From NCBI GenBank assembly GCA_963971405.1, contig OZ020491.1, forward strand, positions 8,426,855-8,490,854: a stretch of 64,000 bases of DNA, given 5' to 3'. This DNA comes from Psococerastis gibbosa. Its lineage: Eukaryota > Arthropoda > Insecta > Psocodea > Psocidae. The notes beneath the pieces are model-generated. The model searched no databases and was not told the origin of the DNA. It worked only from the letters and a program-made list of their open reading frames with translations. Position numbers and translations under genes: made by a program. Positions 12,127 through 21,846 of the stretch are shown in pieces (positions within the stretch are counted from its first letter, which is position 1; each line of letters starts with the position of its first letter).

Positions 12127-12466
12127 ACCGCATGCATCCATACGAAGCGCCAAATCAAATATCCAGAAACCAAAAGGGCTAAGAGTCTATTAGCACTGGA
12201 CAGAGCGCGCGTGCGTCGGGTGATATCCCTGCTCACTGGTCATGGGAACTTCAAGCACCACCTCATCCGGATTGGTGTGCAAGTGGACAATGACATGTGC
12301 CGACATTGTGCGATGGAGACCGAGAGTGGATGGCACATTCTCGCCGAGTGCCATAAGATCTGGCGCCCAAGACTGGAACATCTGGGATGTACAATCGCTA
12401 CTGACGGCTGGGCTCCAGAAGTCCGTGGCCATGGCGAGATTCGCTGAAGCAGTGGGTCTCAACTAG
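12127..12466 (+). pseudogene. LINE-A reverse-transcriptase ORF, C-terminal end
   Basis: The readable protein includes RAKSLLALDRARVRRVISLL, TGHGNFKHHLIRIGVQVDN, then a CCHC-like motif (MCRHCAMETESGWHILAEC), and WRPRLEHLGC. This matches the region after the reverse transcriptase/RNase H of Jockey/I-type non-LTR elements, where a Cys-His motif follows a TGH..F..HL block. The frame shifts near 12415: the upstream frame runs into unrelated residues, whereas the expected ending MARFAEAVGLN with stop TAG at 12467-12469 lies in another frame. The element is dead. The longer open frame starting at 12049 begins before the insertion and is partly flanking DNA. Confidence 0.75.
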
Positions 12467-12533
12467 TACGACTGGGGGACCTATGGGCCCAAATTGCGGC
12501 CTGGGTCCCGACTACTACTACAAATACTACTAT
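12127..12533 (+). mobile_element. LINE-A 5'-truncated insertion
   Basis: A non-LTR retrotransposon 3' end bounded by exact 11-bp target duplications GTATACACGAA (12116-12126 and 12534-12544). It contains the C-terminal coding region, a stop, and the tail CTATGGGCCCAAATTGCGGC followed by ACTACTACTAC. The 5' truncation, duplication and simple repeat tail are the signature of target-primed reverse transcription. A second, more degraded copy is at 37081-37420. Confidence 0.85.
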
Positions 12534-12649
12534 GTATACACGAAGCGGAAAGTATCTCATGGCAACGTGTGCTGCGGGAAGCCTGAAGTTGAGGAAAAAG
12601 CGAAGTTGAACGCAAATTATAGAGTTTTAGGTCTGATGACGGGTCATTC

Positions 12650-12920
12650 TCTCTTTTAAATGCCTCTTCTACCTATGATTGGCGATCTTCATGGCCATTG
12701 GAACCTTGGAGACTGCTTCTCTGAAAAGGGAAGTCGTGTTCTTGCCAACCATCTGCCTCAGGTTTTTTAAGCACAATGCTCGTCTGCCGGGAGCCCTCAA
12801 TCCTTCTATCTTCCCTTGGCTTATTACATGCAGAAAGCTACATTTTTCTTTCCTCATTATATGGTCGAAGTATGTTAGTTTCTGTTTCTTAACTGATAGC
12901 AGCAACTCGGGTTCTATATC
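12650..12920 (-). pseudogene. LINE-C ORF2 C-terminus, minus strand
   Basis: Minus-strand reading shows KKQKLTYFDHIMRKEKCSFL, then VISQGKIEGLRAPGRRALC, KNLRQMVGK, and SLFREAVSKVPMAMKIANHR. This is the well-known C-terminal tail of RTE-like or related endonuclease/reverse-transcriptase proteins (pattern K-L-x-Y-F-x-H-I-M-R ... Q-G-K-I-E-G-x-R-x-x-G-R-R). It is a 5'-truncated fragment with a compact 3' end. Related copies lie at 13841-14110 and 39454-39684. Confidence 0.8.
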
Positions 12921-13132
12921 CAGGACTGGTAGAGGGTCCCATTTTTACACTATTTGGAAAGGTTTGGTCCGCAACATGCCCAGAAACGTGTTTTTTCAAC
13001 CACTGACAGTAAGGTACCACTGGGGCTAGGCGGAACCAGATCCGCCGGAAAATTTTCCCTTTATATCTCTTCGAACCTCGACCATCTCTACCAACTGGAA
13101 TATGATGGTGCTCAAAGAATCCAAGACATGAC

Positions 13133-13195
13133 AAATCAATGGAATCCGGGATGATAGGCCGTGGTCGTTCTGAAAACGTACTTCCTGGGCTATAA
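13133..13195 (+). repeat. MITE-Q single arm
   Basis: CAATGGAATCCGGGATGATA and GTGGTCGTTCTGAAAACG match the left arm of the element at 53973-54190. The right arm is absent. Confidence 0.6.
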
Positions 13196-13689
13196 CCCCG
13201 TCCTTTGTCAAGGAAAAGAAAACTTCTTGACATGAACTCTTTTTACGTGTTTGGTGTCATTACTAAGACGCAGTAATGAGCTTAAGGTCTTTAACTTACA
13301 GTCGTGAGCACTTCGAAGTTCAATGCTCCTACTTTGCTGTGTATTATATATTCGTAATATTATAACGCGATCATTGTGAATTTAGCTGGCTTCCTAGCAA
13401 TATGCTTCGGTTGATTTTACAGCAATGAATCAGACTGTAGTTTTCCTTTGAAGTGGGTCTAGTCGGTATGAGTTAGTTGCAAAATCATCATAATTATTTG
13501 AAATTAGGTTCAGTTGCCTGGGTGTAATTAAATATTTTCGTAAATGTTTTAGATTCAAAATTCAATAATCTATGGCAATAAAAAATTATTTTTTTTACTT
13601 TATAAAGTCGCCTGTGTGTAAGTAATGCAAACAGACCGATCACGAGGTACCATGATAACTTATTACAGGGGTTAACAATGCAGACAAAA

Positions 13690-13760
13690 TATTTTTAGAA
13701 GGCAAAGTGCTATTCTAAAATTGTTCTGTTCAAATTTTTACCCCAGGAATAAATTTACTT
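13690..13760. repeat. Dispersed repeat D fragment
   Basis: GCTATTCTAAAATTGTTCTG and a following ACCCCAGG segment match the copy at 32405-32545. Confidence 0.4.
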
Positions 13761-13840
13761 CGTATCTCTTGCTGCGCTGCATGGGTGTACAGGGACAGAA
13801 TTATATGGAGAGTTTTTAAATATTTACATAGTTTTAAGTT

Positions 13841-14110
13841 CTTCTTAATATGCCTCTTCTAGCGAAAATTTGCTATCATTATGGACCTTGGAAGCTGCTG
13901 CTCTGAAATGGGAAGCCGTGCTCTTCCCTAACCACTGTCACAGGTTTTTCAACCAGGATGTTCTTCTTCTGTCCTAGGATTATAGCATGCAGAAGGCGAA
14001 ATTTTTCGTTCCTCTTGGCATGGCCTAAGTATGTTAGATTCCGTTTTTTAAACGTCAGCTACAACTCGGCTTTTCTATCCATTCGCCTCAGGACCCCGGC
14101 ATTAGAGAGA
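13841..14110 (-). pseudogene. LINE-C ORF2 C-terminus, decayed copy
   Basis: At the DNA level ATGCCTCTTCTAGCGAAAA, GGAAGCCGTGCTCTTCCCTA and GCATGCAGAAGGCGAAATTT align with the minus-strand copy at 12650-12920. The reading frame is disrupted by indels, including the loss of the QGKIEG region. It is a retroelement relic. Confidence 0.65.
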
Positions 14111-14529
14111 CATCTCTCCAAGAAATGCGCACCATTCCATTGTATATCCAATCTGTAGTTCATGAAGTCCTATGCCACTCAGGCACTTGATACAGTAACT
14201 AATTTGAGCCGGAAGTTTTTGGAAAGCATTGTAAAGTTAGAAACGCTAGTTTAAATTCGTCTAAGTAAACAAAAAGTTAGCAAAGAGAGAGCGTCCATTA
14301 ACGGGGCCTTTTAGATTAAAGTATGATAAGCGCCATATTCCCCTATTTGTGGCTGCTTTCAAATTTAATATTAACCTAAAAACGTTTAAGCTTTTGTTTT
14401 AACCCGCAGAATGTTTACATTTAACATGAATAATCGCGCGAATGATGCGTGTATAAAAGCTTTCTGTTCTTTTTGTTTGGACCATTTCGTTTTGGGCTCG
14501 TGAATAATAACCTTTTTGTTGGTTGATGC

Positions 14530-14547
14530 GGGGGGGGGGGGGGGGGG
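14530..14547 (+). repeat. Poly(G) run, 18 nt
   Basis: An uninterrupted run of 18 G follows TTGATGC. It is one of many long G or C runs in the window. Confidence 0.9.
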
Positions 14548-14884
14548 TTTCAATGTATGAGAAGGCTCATTTACAATGAAAGGAGATTTTTAAGGTGTTC
14601 TTATTGTTTGTATTTCGTAAGCTTGATAGATGGACCATGCGGGTGTATTGAGGTCCTTTCTGTTTTGCTTTGGTGCGCGTTACTCATTTCAGTCCTGGGC
14701 TCTCTTTGTTATATTTCATGTCATTAAGCCTTACTTTTAACCTCTATTTTTATTTTTTTTATCACGCTTTTTTCTTATATGTTCCAGTTTCTACAGGCTC
14801 GGCACCAACCCAAAAAGATAAACTAACCCAGAGTTAAGGTAGGGCTATGGCTTTTGTACGCGATAAAAAACTATTAAAGCATAA

Positions 14885-15212
14885 AGCGGTGTCCACACTA
14901 TGCCGCGTTAGTTGTTGGCACTACCACCGTGACATATCTGATTGTTGGCCTCCCGTCCACACCAAGAGTTGGCACTTAGCTGCAAAATGCCCGTCGAGGT
15001 GGATTTACTAGGAGGATATACCTGCGTGCCGCGTGGAGCCAAAGGTTGGCTCTTCCCCGCTACCCGCTCTCGCTGGCTTCCTTTGATGGAGACCGAAACT
15101 TCATCGGCCAACCGTTGGCTCAGTGGCACATGCTAACGGCCACGTCCACATTGTGTTGGCTTTGAAAATTGGCAGTGCCAACAGTCAACGGCGACGTAGT
15201 GTGGACACCGCT
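14885..15212. mobile_element. MITE-V, 328 bp, TAA duplication
   Basis: The ends read inward AGCGGTGTCCACACTATGCC and AGCGGTGTCCACACTACGTC, with TAA on both sides (14882-14884 and 15213-15215). Subterminal inverted segments TGTTGGCACT follow. TWA 3-bp duplications are typical of PIF/Harbinger elements; the assignment is inference. Both strands are open for 60-70 codons in the interior but show no known domain. A truncated relative is at 17354-17633. Confidence 0.75.
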
Positions 15213-15215
15213 TAA

Positions 15216-16600
15216 GGGATCATTATCGATAAAACCATGTTGCCTAGTCCGACTAAAGCTATATCAATACAATAAGCTAGTACATGCAGGCCGTGAACGC
15301 TCAGGAAAGGTTCAGGGTGGCCTTCTAGTACTATACTAGTATCAAGCCATGGCACCAATGCCAAGGGCTGACCAATTGATGCATTCGCAGAAGACCTCAA
15401 AGAAAATTTGAGATGCGGAACCTAGTTGGCTGTACTACAGGCAGAAACCATGCAGGAGTGGCAGATACGTTGGCTTGCGGGAAGAAATATACATAAAGAA
15501 AAAGGCAAAAATTGTTTCTTCTTCATTGTATTGAATAAACTGTAAACAAAACAAAAATTCGTGTTATCATAGCAACAGAGGGCTAGAGATAGATTCTGAA
15601 CATCAACACTCCAAGTCTGCGGCAGACCAAATCTGCAGCTCCATGTTTTCTACTGAGATATATAACTTACCACCCGGGTCGTACAACATGGGCACACACG
15701 TTTCAATCTGGTCTGCGCCAGAACAAATTATAAAACAAAGTTGAATCGTGTGTTTGCAGCTTTACAAGTGTAAACTCGGTCATAAAAGTTTTACCAATAG
15801 TAGCGCCTTAACTAGGTATTCGCAAAAAAGCCTCGCGGTGGCAATTGTGCTCAAAAAGTCAAAATACTCTTTTGGGAACTTTCAGTGAAAAGCATTGTCT
15901 TAAAAGTCGAATCCTAAAATATCGAGGCTCCAAACAACCGTTCTCATTACACAGAAACCCACTTGCATAATTTCAAAATTGTATTTCTCGAATTTTTTCG
16001 ACAAATTGCGAAGTTTATCTCACCCCTTATAAGATAACGTATACGGTAGGGAAAAGGTCCTCCCCCCCCCTCCCCACACTCCTACCCCGACTCCCAATTT
16101 GAAATTTATCATTCTGTTCTCCAATTCTTTACGATGTAATTGGGAAAGAGATTGGTAAATCTTGTTTTTTCGTATTTCCCCTGGCACCGTGGGTGTTTCG
16201 CAGAAGCGGGAAATGATGGTTTTAATGCGAAAAAGTGTTAAGGCATGTTATAGTTAAGGCATAGTTTTTATATAACAAGGGCAAACAAGGGCTTTTTTTT
16301 ACATGTTCTTGTAAGCATTTGAGGCATTGTTAATATTTATTATGGGTGGATGTAGACGTTTCGGCTTTGTAATTTTATGTTCACCAATTTTCTTTTGTTG
16401 ATAGATACACTAATTTTTTATCCATCTATCTGCAATGTTTTTGTAAAATAAACATAGCATGGAATGGGGATATATGAAAATAGTGAAAATTTGGGCACTT
16501 TCTTCCGGCGCCTTTCCTAACTGCGCCAGAAGATTTTATTTTGATACTATAGTGTAAACTGTAAGGGAAGCTTTGTAATGGTTGAAATTATCGTTTTCCA
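15216..16600. other. Unassigned sequence
   Basis: Nothing coding is recognised. A weak inverted pair, GTCTGCGGCAGACCAAATCT near 15617 and TCTGGTCTGCGCCAGAAC near 15707, may bound a small degenerate MITE. A C10 run lies at 16062. Confidence 0.35.
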
Positions 16601-16604
16601 GATT

Positions 16605-16660
16605 TTTCCTTTGGTCGCAATCTATGATTTGCAGCAAATCTTTTCATCTTCATTCACTCC
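16605..16660 (-). repeat. LINE-B 3' fragment, minus strand
   Basis: The minus strand reads GCTGCAAATCATAGATTGCG, matching the 3' end of LINE-B (GCTGCAAACCAATCCATAGA then TTGCAACTC) at 35665-35900. Confidence 0.4.
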
Positions 16661-16707
16661 TTGTCTGAGCGATTCTCTAGGGTTCCAAGTTGATTCTGGA
16701 CATGTCA

Positions 16708-16820
16708 GGACATCTAGCGCAGGAGTATGGACCCCGACTTTCACCCGAAAGGTTATTGGTTCGAGTCTCACACTTACTACATTTTCTGGCCATGGAAAGC
16801 AGGTTGTCTCGGGTTTTCCT
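16708..16820 (+). repeat. SINE1 5' half, plus strand
   Basis: GGACATCTAGCGCAGGAGTA is followed by ACTTTCACCCGAAAGGTTAT and the B-box-like GGTTCGAGTCTC. After CTGGCCATGG the normal body is missing, and the piece abuts the tail of a minus-strand SINE1. Confidence 0.7.
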
Positions 16821-17334
16821 ATAAATAAATAAGGACTTTTTATTGTTTCTATTACTACGCCAACCTAGCGGAGTTAGGGCTATAAAGCCGGCCGCCATAC
16901 CAAGTTGAATCCAGCGGACCAGAGCAGGTTCAAAGCTGCAGATAACTTGGTCGTGTGCACAGTGCCGGTAGGGAAACATGGTAGGACTTGTCCTGGTCAC
17001 CTCCGAACTAATCGTGTGACTTCACTGTGTTTCCCAAGTGGTTCGGAATCCACTAGAATCAGGAGGTCTACTGTCCTATGGGCTGGCATAGGACAGTCAA
17101 GTCGGAGTCGCTCTATGGGCCCAAATATGAGGCCTAAGTCGTTATTTACCCGACGAACACTACTACTACTACTACTAGGGCTATAAAGCCCTCTCTTACA
17201 CTTAACTAGGAAGGCCCGGGACCGCCTGCTTTACATGCCCTCCGAATCATGTCCAGAAAATGTAGCCAGTGTGCGACTCGAACCAACAACCTTTCGGGTG
17301 AAAGTCAGCGTCCGTACCACTACGCTACATGTCT
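16821..17334 (-). repeat. SINE1 minus strand, split by SINE2
   Basis: The 3' part lies at 16821-16889 and the 5' part at 17177-17334. The duplicated bases AGGGCTATAAAGCC occur at 16876-16889 and again at 17177-17190, on either side of an inserted SINE2. Joining over one duplication gives the normal SINE1 order, including GGCCTTCCTAG, the B box and the ACATGTAGCG head. Confidence 0.85.
16890..17176 (+). mobile_element. SINE2 copy b (LINE-A-type tail)
   Basis: It is bounded by the exact 14-bp duplication AGGGCTATAAAGCC. The head (TTGAATCCAGCGGACCAGAG, GGTCACCTCCGAACTAATCG, GTGGTTCGGAATCCACTAGA) is shared with copies a and c. The tail CTATGGGCCCAAATATGAGG and the ACTACTACTACTAC end match the LINE-A tail at 12480-12533. 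A B-box-like GGTTCAAAG is present at 16927, but I could not define a full tRNA-like promoter. Confidence 0.8.
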
Positions 17335-17353
17335 TGACTATAGTTGAGTGTAA

Positions 17354-17633
17354 GGCGTTGTCCAGACTATGCCGCGTTGGCTGTTGGCACTGCCAATTTG
17401 GCAAATCTGATTGTTGCCCTCCCTTCCACACAGTTGGCATTCAGCCGCAAAATGTCCGCCGAGGTGGATTTACAGGATTTACTAGAAGGATTTACCTGCG
17501 TGCCGCGTGGAACGAACGGTTGGCTCGTCCCCACTACCCGCTCTCGCTGGCTTCCTTTGTTGGAAATCGACACTTCAGCGATTTTCATCGGCAAACCGTT
17601 GACTCAGCGGCACATGCCACGTCCACATTCATA
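17354..17633 (+). mobile_element. MITE-V, right end lost
   Basis: GGCGTTGTCCAGACTATGCC starts after TAA (17351-17353). The interior (ATGTCCGCCGAGGTGGATTT, CCTGCGTGCCGCGTGGA, CCCGCTCTCGCTGGCTTCCT) closely matches 14885-15212, with a 9-bp internal duplication near CAGGATTTACTAG. The right terminal repeat is missing after CACGTCCACATT. Confidence 0.7.
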
Positions 17634-17689
17634 CATACTTCTGCATACGCCTTCTCCCTGACATTGGTGTCCTTAATGTTGTCTTTTAT

Positions 17690-17887
17690 TATTATATATG
17701 GGGTAGAAGGCGTAAGCCGACCTGGGCGTCCAAGAAACGATTACCTGCAGCAAGTTATGGAGGATGTAGGGGCCAAGACATACGTGGAGCTGAAGAGAGC
17801 GTGCCAGGATCGAGGTGAGTGGAGGCATCGAAGTCACATGTTGCTGCCAACCAGCCATCCGGCTGTAACTTGAAGAAGAAGAAGATA
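17690..17887 (+). pseudogene. LINE-E ORF C-terminus, plus strand
   Basis: The frame reads GRPRNDYLQQVMEDVGAKTY, then VELKRACQDRGEWRHRS and LLPTSHP, with TGA at 17872-17874 followed by GAAGAAGAAGAA. GRPR-x-x-Y-x-x-x-I/V-x-E-D and the K-R-A-C-Q-D-R block are typical of endonuclease/reverse-transcriptase C-termini in invertebrate RTE-like elements. It is 5'-truncated. The longer apparent frame starting at 17235 is a chimera of SINE1, MITE-V and this fragment. Confidence 0.75.
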
Positions 17888-18005
17888 TGGGGGTTAAGGA
17901 CTTAAGGAGTCCTTCGTGGCAGATCAAATGCCCCATCCAGTTAGCTCTTCTCACGGATATGGTGGTAATCAGAAACCTTCCATCGCTTATCCTTTGGAGC
18001 GCCTC
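17888..18005 (-). pseudogene. LINE-E fragment, inverted
   Basis: Minus-strand reading gives ISVRRANWMGHLICHEGLLK, the motif that precedes the GRPR block in this protein family. It lies directly beyond the GAA tail of the plus-strand piece, in the opposite orientation. Confidence 0.65.
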
Positions 18006-18334
18006 TTCCTTTGCTATGTGATCTCACCATGGCATTTTTAGCATTCATCTACAACACCGCATCTCAAAGGCTTCTACTACCCTATAGGGATGACATTAAA
18101 AAAAAAAAAAAAACTTTGCTTATTCAGACACTACTTGCGTATAATAAGCGGAATACGCAGTTTACGATTTTTGTTCGAAGTTTCACCCTATCGTTTGTCT
18201 TTTTTGAAAATGTACCATGAAGTAATATGCTCCAAACTAGTGTTTTAAGCGGCTATTTTCCTGATTAATGGGGATTTTTCTTTCTTTTTTCTTTCATTTC
18301 TCTTTCTTTCTTAGTAGCAAAGACTATATTATAT

Positions 18335-18361
18335 TTATTATATATATATATATATATATAT
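18335..18361. repeat. (TA)n microsatellite
   Basis: About 24 bases of alternating TA near 18338-18361. Confidence 0.9.
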
Positions 18362-18497
18362 CATATTCAGTATATTCAATGCTAATTGGCTTCAAATGTG
18401 ACCTGTGATGGCGCTACGACCAATATTTCCTATGACGTTTTATTTTTTACAAATTACTGATAGTTGGTTTGTGATATTCTCAGTACATACCTTTTAA

Positions 18498-18710
18498 ATA
18501 AATAATTATCGATTTTTTTTTGTTCTATTACTAAGCCAACCTAGCGGAGTTAGGGCTATAAGCCCTCTCTTACACTAAACTAGGAAAGCCTGGGACCACC
18601 TGCTTTACATGCCCTCCGAAGCATGGCCAGAAAATATAGCAAGTGTGGGACTCGAACCAACAACCTTTCGGGTCAAAGTTGGAGTCCGTTCCACTACTCT
18701 ACATGTCCTG
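18498..18710 (-). repeat. SINE1, full copy with target duplication
   Basis: It is flanked by ACCTTTTAA at 18489-18497 and 18711-18719. On the minus strand it starts CAGGACATGTAGAGTAGTGG, has a B box GGTTCGAGTCC, and ends with the family's AGCCCTAACTCCGCTAGGTT block and an A/T tail. This copy sets the element boundaries used for the others. Confidence 0.85.
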
Positions 18711-18784
18711 ACCTTTTAATACCTTACACTTTATGAATACCCCAATAATGCGTCTAATACTAAAAAATAATTAATTAATTATTA

Positions 18785-18930
18785 ATATTGATTCCGTCAG
18801 AAACTGGTATACGTTATGGATGTCATCCCACACCGGCTACTATCGATAATAGACAAGCTGAGACTAGCTTACCATTTACAGGCGTAAGTGTGACTTCACC
18901 AAGTTAAGATACGAGTCTGCGTCTAATGCT
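18785..18930 (-). repeat. SINE3-like fragment
   Basis: GAAACTGGTATACGTTATGG and CGATAATAGACAAGCTGAGA align with 8340-8450 and 59300-59360. Confidence 0.5.
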
Positions 18931-19198
18931 AAGAGTTAAATGTAACCATTTTGTTATGGTTTATTTGACCATATACGTATTGTAGTAGGAGGCTGTACTC
19001 AATAAAGAACTTATGATTAATATATTGTACGTTCAATATTATATAATACAACAGAAATTCGCATACCCTAATCGCCTCTTGCTGCCACTCTCTCTCACTC
19101 TCCTCTCATTTCTGCTTAGAAGTTGCCCCGAAGTTGCCTTTTAAGTCGCCGTTACAAGTCTTTTATCACTTCAGGGAACCTACCCATCAGTAGTCTAA

Positions 19199-19528
19199 GG
19201 CGGGGTTTCCACTGACCTCTCATTGCAGAATGCAAAGACATCGATGTGGTATCAGTCATTCAAGACTTAGGCAAGTATTCCACAGACCTCTCATTGCAGA
19301 ATGCTAATGACATTGACGGAAATTTTTGTTTTATTCTATGCTATAGTTAAAATTGATCAATGATCATAGAGTAAAATCACAAACAAACTAAAATTAAAAA
19401 ATTGCGTCATGGGATATGTTAAGTACAAACATTTTAATAGATTTCTTTAAAAAGAAAAATCCAAATTGCCGTCAATGTCATTTCAATGTCTTTGCATTCT
19501 GCAATGAGAGGTCGGTGGAAACCCCGCC
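19199..19528. mobile_element. MITE-H foldback, asymmetric arms
   Basis: GGCGGGGTTTCCACTGACCT and its inverted counterpart form the ends, with TAA at 19196-19198 and 19529-19531. The left arm carries a second, internal MITE start (GGCAAGTATTCCACAGACCT) preceded by TTA at about 19270. The right arm lacks its partner. The core TTGATCAATGATCATAGAGT is shared by the other copies. Non-coding. Confidence 0.8.
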
Positions 19529-19531
19529 TAA

Positions 19532-21179
19532 AAGACATGTAACTAGCGCTCTGATTGGCTTATAATGACGCACAATTGATGACAGCAGGCTATAGGTACA
19601 CTATTACTCTCACTTACTATTACTAGCTGTCCAGATCGAATTATTATAATGCAATTGAGGACATTTCTCAGCACAACAATTGATATATTGACTCTCCAGT
19701 TCAAGAAAACAAGTCCCTTGGTTTCAATCAAACCACTCTTACCTAATTTTGTTTCCCCTCGCTATGAAACGTAATCCGTGAACTCAAGTTCACTATGCAA
19801 AGTGATGGACATTGGTTAACATAGCACTGTATTTAACCTCCCACCAAACTGCCCGGAGTCCTGAAAAAAAATCATCCTCATGGCAAAAAACCTCGGTACC
19901 TGTATACAGACTCGCGCTATTATCTGAAAAAACGTCGGTAAACCGTTTGGAACACAGCACTACAAGTGATTGACACTCTAATAATACCGTTCCTAGGGGG
20001 CTGGGTATCAAAGAAATTGCCAGATGGGCCCCGTGTATTTCTAGTTTCTGCATTGCTGGTAAAACTGCTCGTCACGGGTTTCTTCCAGCTTGCAATTTCC
20101 ATATTTTGCCCCGAAGCATTTAATATGTTCAGTGTACTCCCTTTAATGGTCAATGATAACCTTAAATAAGCCATTCCAGGAAAATTAGTATCTCTAGGCG
20201 AAATTTAAAACCATCTGTCTTTCTTCTTTTTTTTATGTCTTGGGGCAATGGTTTATTATTATATTTTTAGTTTCACAATGTTTATACATATATGCAAATG
20301 CTGTAATTGTATTTAAATTTAGTGCTATTACAAAATATTAAATTACTCGTGACTTCATGGCAGGTCGTTTTAAAGAAACAAACAAAAACTTTTTTTTATC
20401 AAAACAACGATAACTAGAATTAGTAAAACCCAAATAATCGTAAATTAACTTTGTATACGAAATCCACTGGTGCAGTGATGCTACTACAAAACCCTAAGCG
20501 CTTTTGGCTAGAACTGCTATCTACAGAGGGAAACCCACTAGCACTGTTACACCTTATCAGCGACTCGATACTTGCTCAACTCGAGGAAAAGATGCAAATG
20601 TTTGCATTTGAGTTGAGCAAAACTCAAATCGCTGATTTCTCTAATTTCTGTTAGAACGACAATGTTAACATAAATCCATTTAATGACTGTATTGGTGTAT
20701 TATTGCATATAATACTCGAAATAAAATATATATAGCCTTAATTTTTGTTGCTACACTGTTTAAAAGTCATTAAATATTTAAATTGTAAAGTATAAATAGT
20801 TTTAGCATTAATTCTCCTTAACGTAATTCAATTACGATTCTTAACAACGACAAACGTTGATTTTCCTTAGCACTAAAACCAATTTCACTGCCACCAAATT
20901 AAGAAAAGCCTCTTCAACTTACTTCAATTCAAATTAGCCTCACTTCCAATAGAAGTTCATTTGAATGGTAAAACATTCAAATAAGCGTATAGATTACACT
21001 CGCGGCTTAGAATTAAGACCTGCGAGTAATTAGTTGATAAATCAAGATCTTGACACTTTAGTGATTTGGTTCACTTGTTTGTGTATTGTAATGTATATAA
21101 GAAAATGAAGTCTGGTGAGTGTTATTTTATTTACAAGTCGCCTAATTAAGTCGGTTTTGGGAGAAGGTGGGCGCTAGCT
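19532..21179. other. Unassigned stretch
   Basis: No coding or repeat family is recognised. Open frames on both strands are under 90 codons. The segment 19966-20170 is open on both strands, but no domain is seen. Confidence 0.4.
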
Positions 21180-21217
21180 TGTCTTCTGCTTCTCCTTTTT
21201 CTTCCTCTTCTTCCCTC

Positions 21218-21562
21218 TTAGTGCCGCATGCGCACGTTGTCATCACAAGTACACGTATATGAATTTGAGCAAGCTTCACAAGAAGAACTTTTCAGTAGCC
21301 ACTGGTGGTCATGGGCCACTGTTAACTTAGAAACTACTGACATTTCATCTGAATCATTACATACTATCCAATTTCCGCTTTGTTCATTAATGCTTTCAAA
21401 GTGTAGGAAGAAAGACGCCTTGTGTCTCTCATATGTGTCCATGTGTGGCTTTTTTGCGTTCAACAACGTCTTTAGGCGATGACATTGCTTATCTCTCGCC
21501 AATTTCACAAGGTCCTGAACACGTACTGTATGTCCAATCTTTGACTGTTCATGTAAACATTA
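21218..21562 (-). pseudogene. SWIM-type zinc-finger fragment, unit 1
   Basis: Minus-strand protein: KLARDKQCHRLKTLLNAKKP, HKASFFLHFESINEQSGNWI, VCNDSDEMSVVSKLTVAHDH and CEACSNSYTCTCDDN. The C-T-C-x-D pattern after a SYTC segment resembles the first half of a SWIM zinc finger (CxC...CxH) found in MULE transposases and domesticated relatives. The second half (CxH) is cut off where LINE-D sequence resumes. It is a fragment of a larger protein; function cannot be inferred further. Confidence 0.5.
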
Positions 21563-21846
21563 AGATGAACTTTTCAGTAGGCATCGGTGGTCATCGGCCA
21601 CTGTTAACTTAGAAACTACGGACATTTCATCGGAATCATTACACACTATCCAATTTCCGCTTTGTTCATTAATGCTTTCAAAGTGAAGGAACAAAGACGC
21701 CTTGTGTCTCTCATATGTGCCCATGCGTGGCTTTTTTGCGTTCAACAACGTCTCCAGGCGACGACATTGCTTATCTCTCGACAATTTCACAAGGTCCTGA
21801 ACACGTACTGTATGTCCAATCTTTGACTGTTCATGTAAACATTATG
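21563..21846 (-). pseudogene. SWIM-protein fragment, unit 2 (duplicate)
   Basis: A second copy, about 282 bp apart from unit 1. It encodes HEQSKIGHTVRVQDLVKLSR, then RRLETLLNAKKPRMGTYERH and the same FESINEQSGNWIVCNDSDEM, and stops just before the Cys pair. The two units differ by scattered substitutions, so the duplication is not very recent. Confidence 0.55.

Noticed and set aside
17235-17873. 212-codon plus-strand open frame, the longest in the window
   Set aside because: It runs through a minus-strand SINE1, MITE-V and the LINE-E fragment in succession. Only its last third (LINE-E) is meaningful protein; the rest is chance readthrough of repeats.
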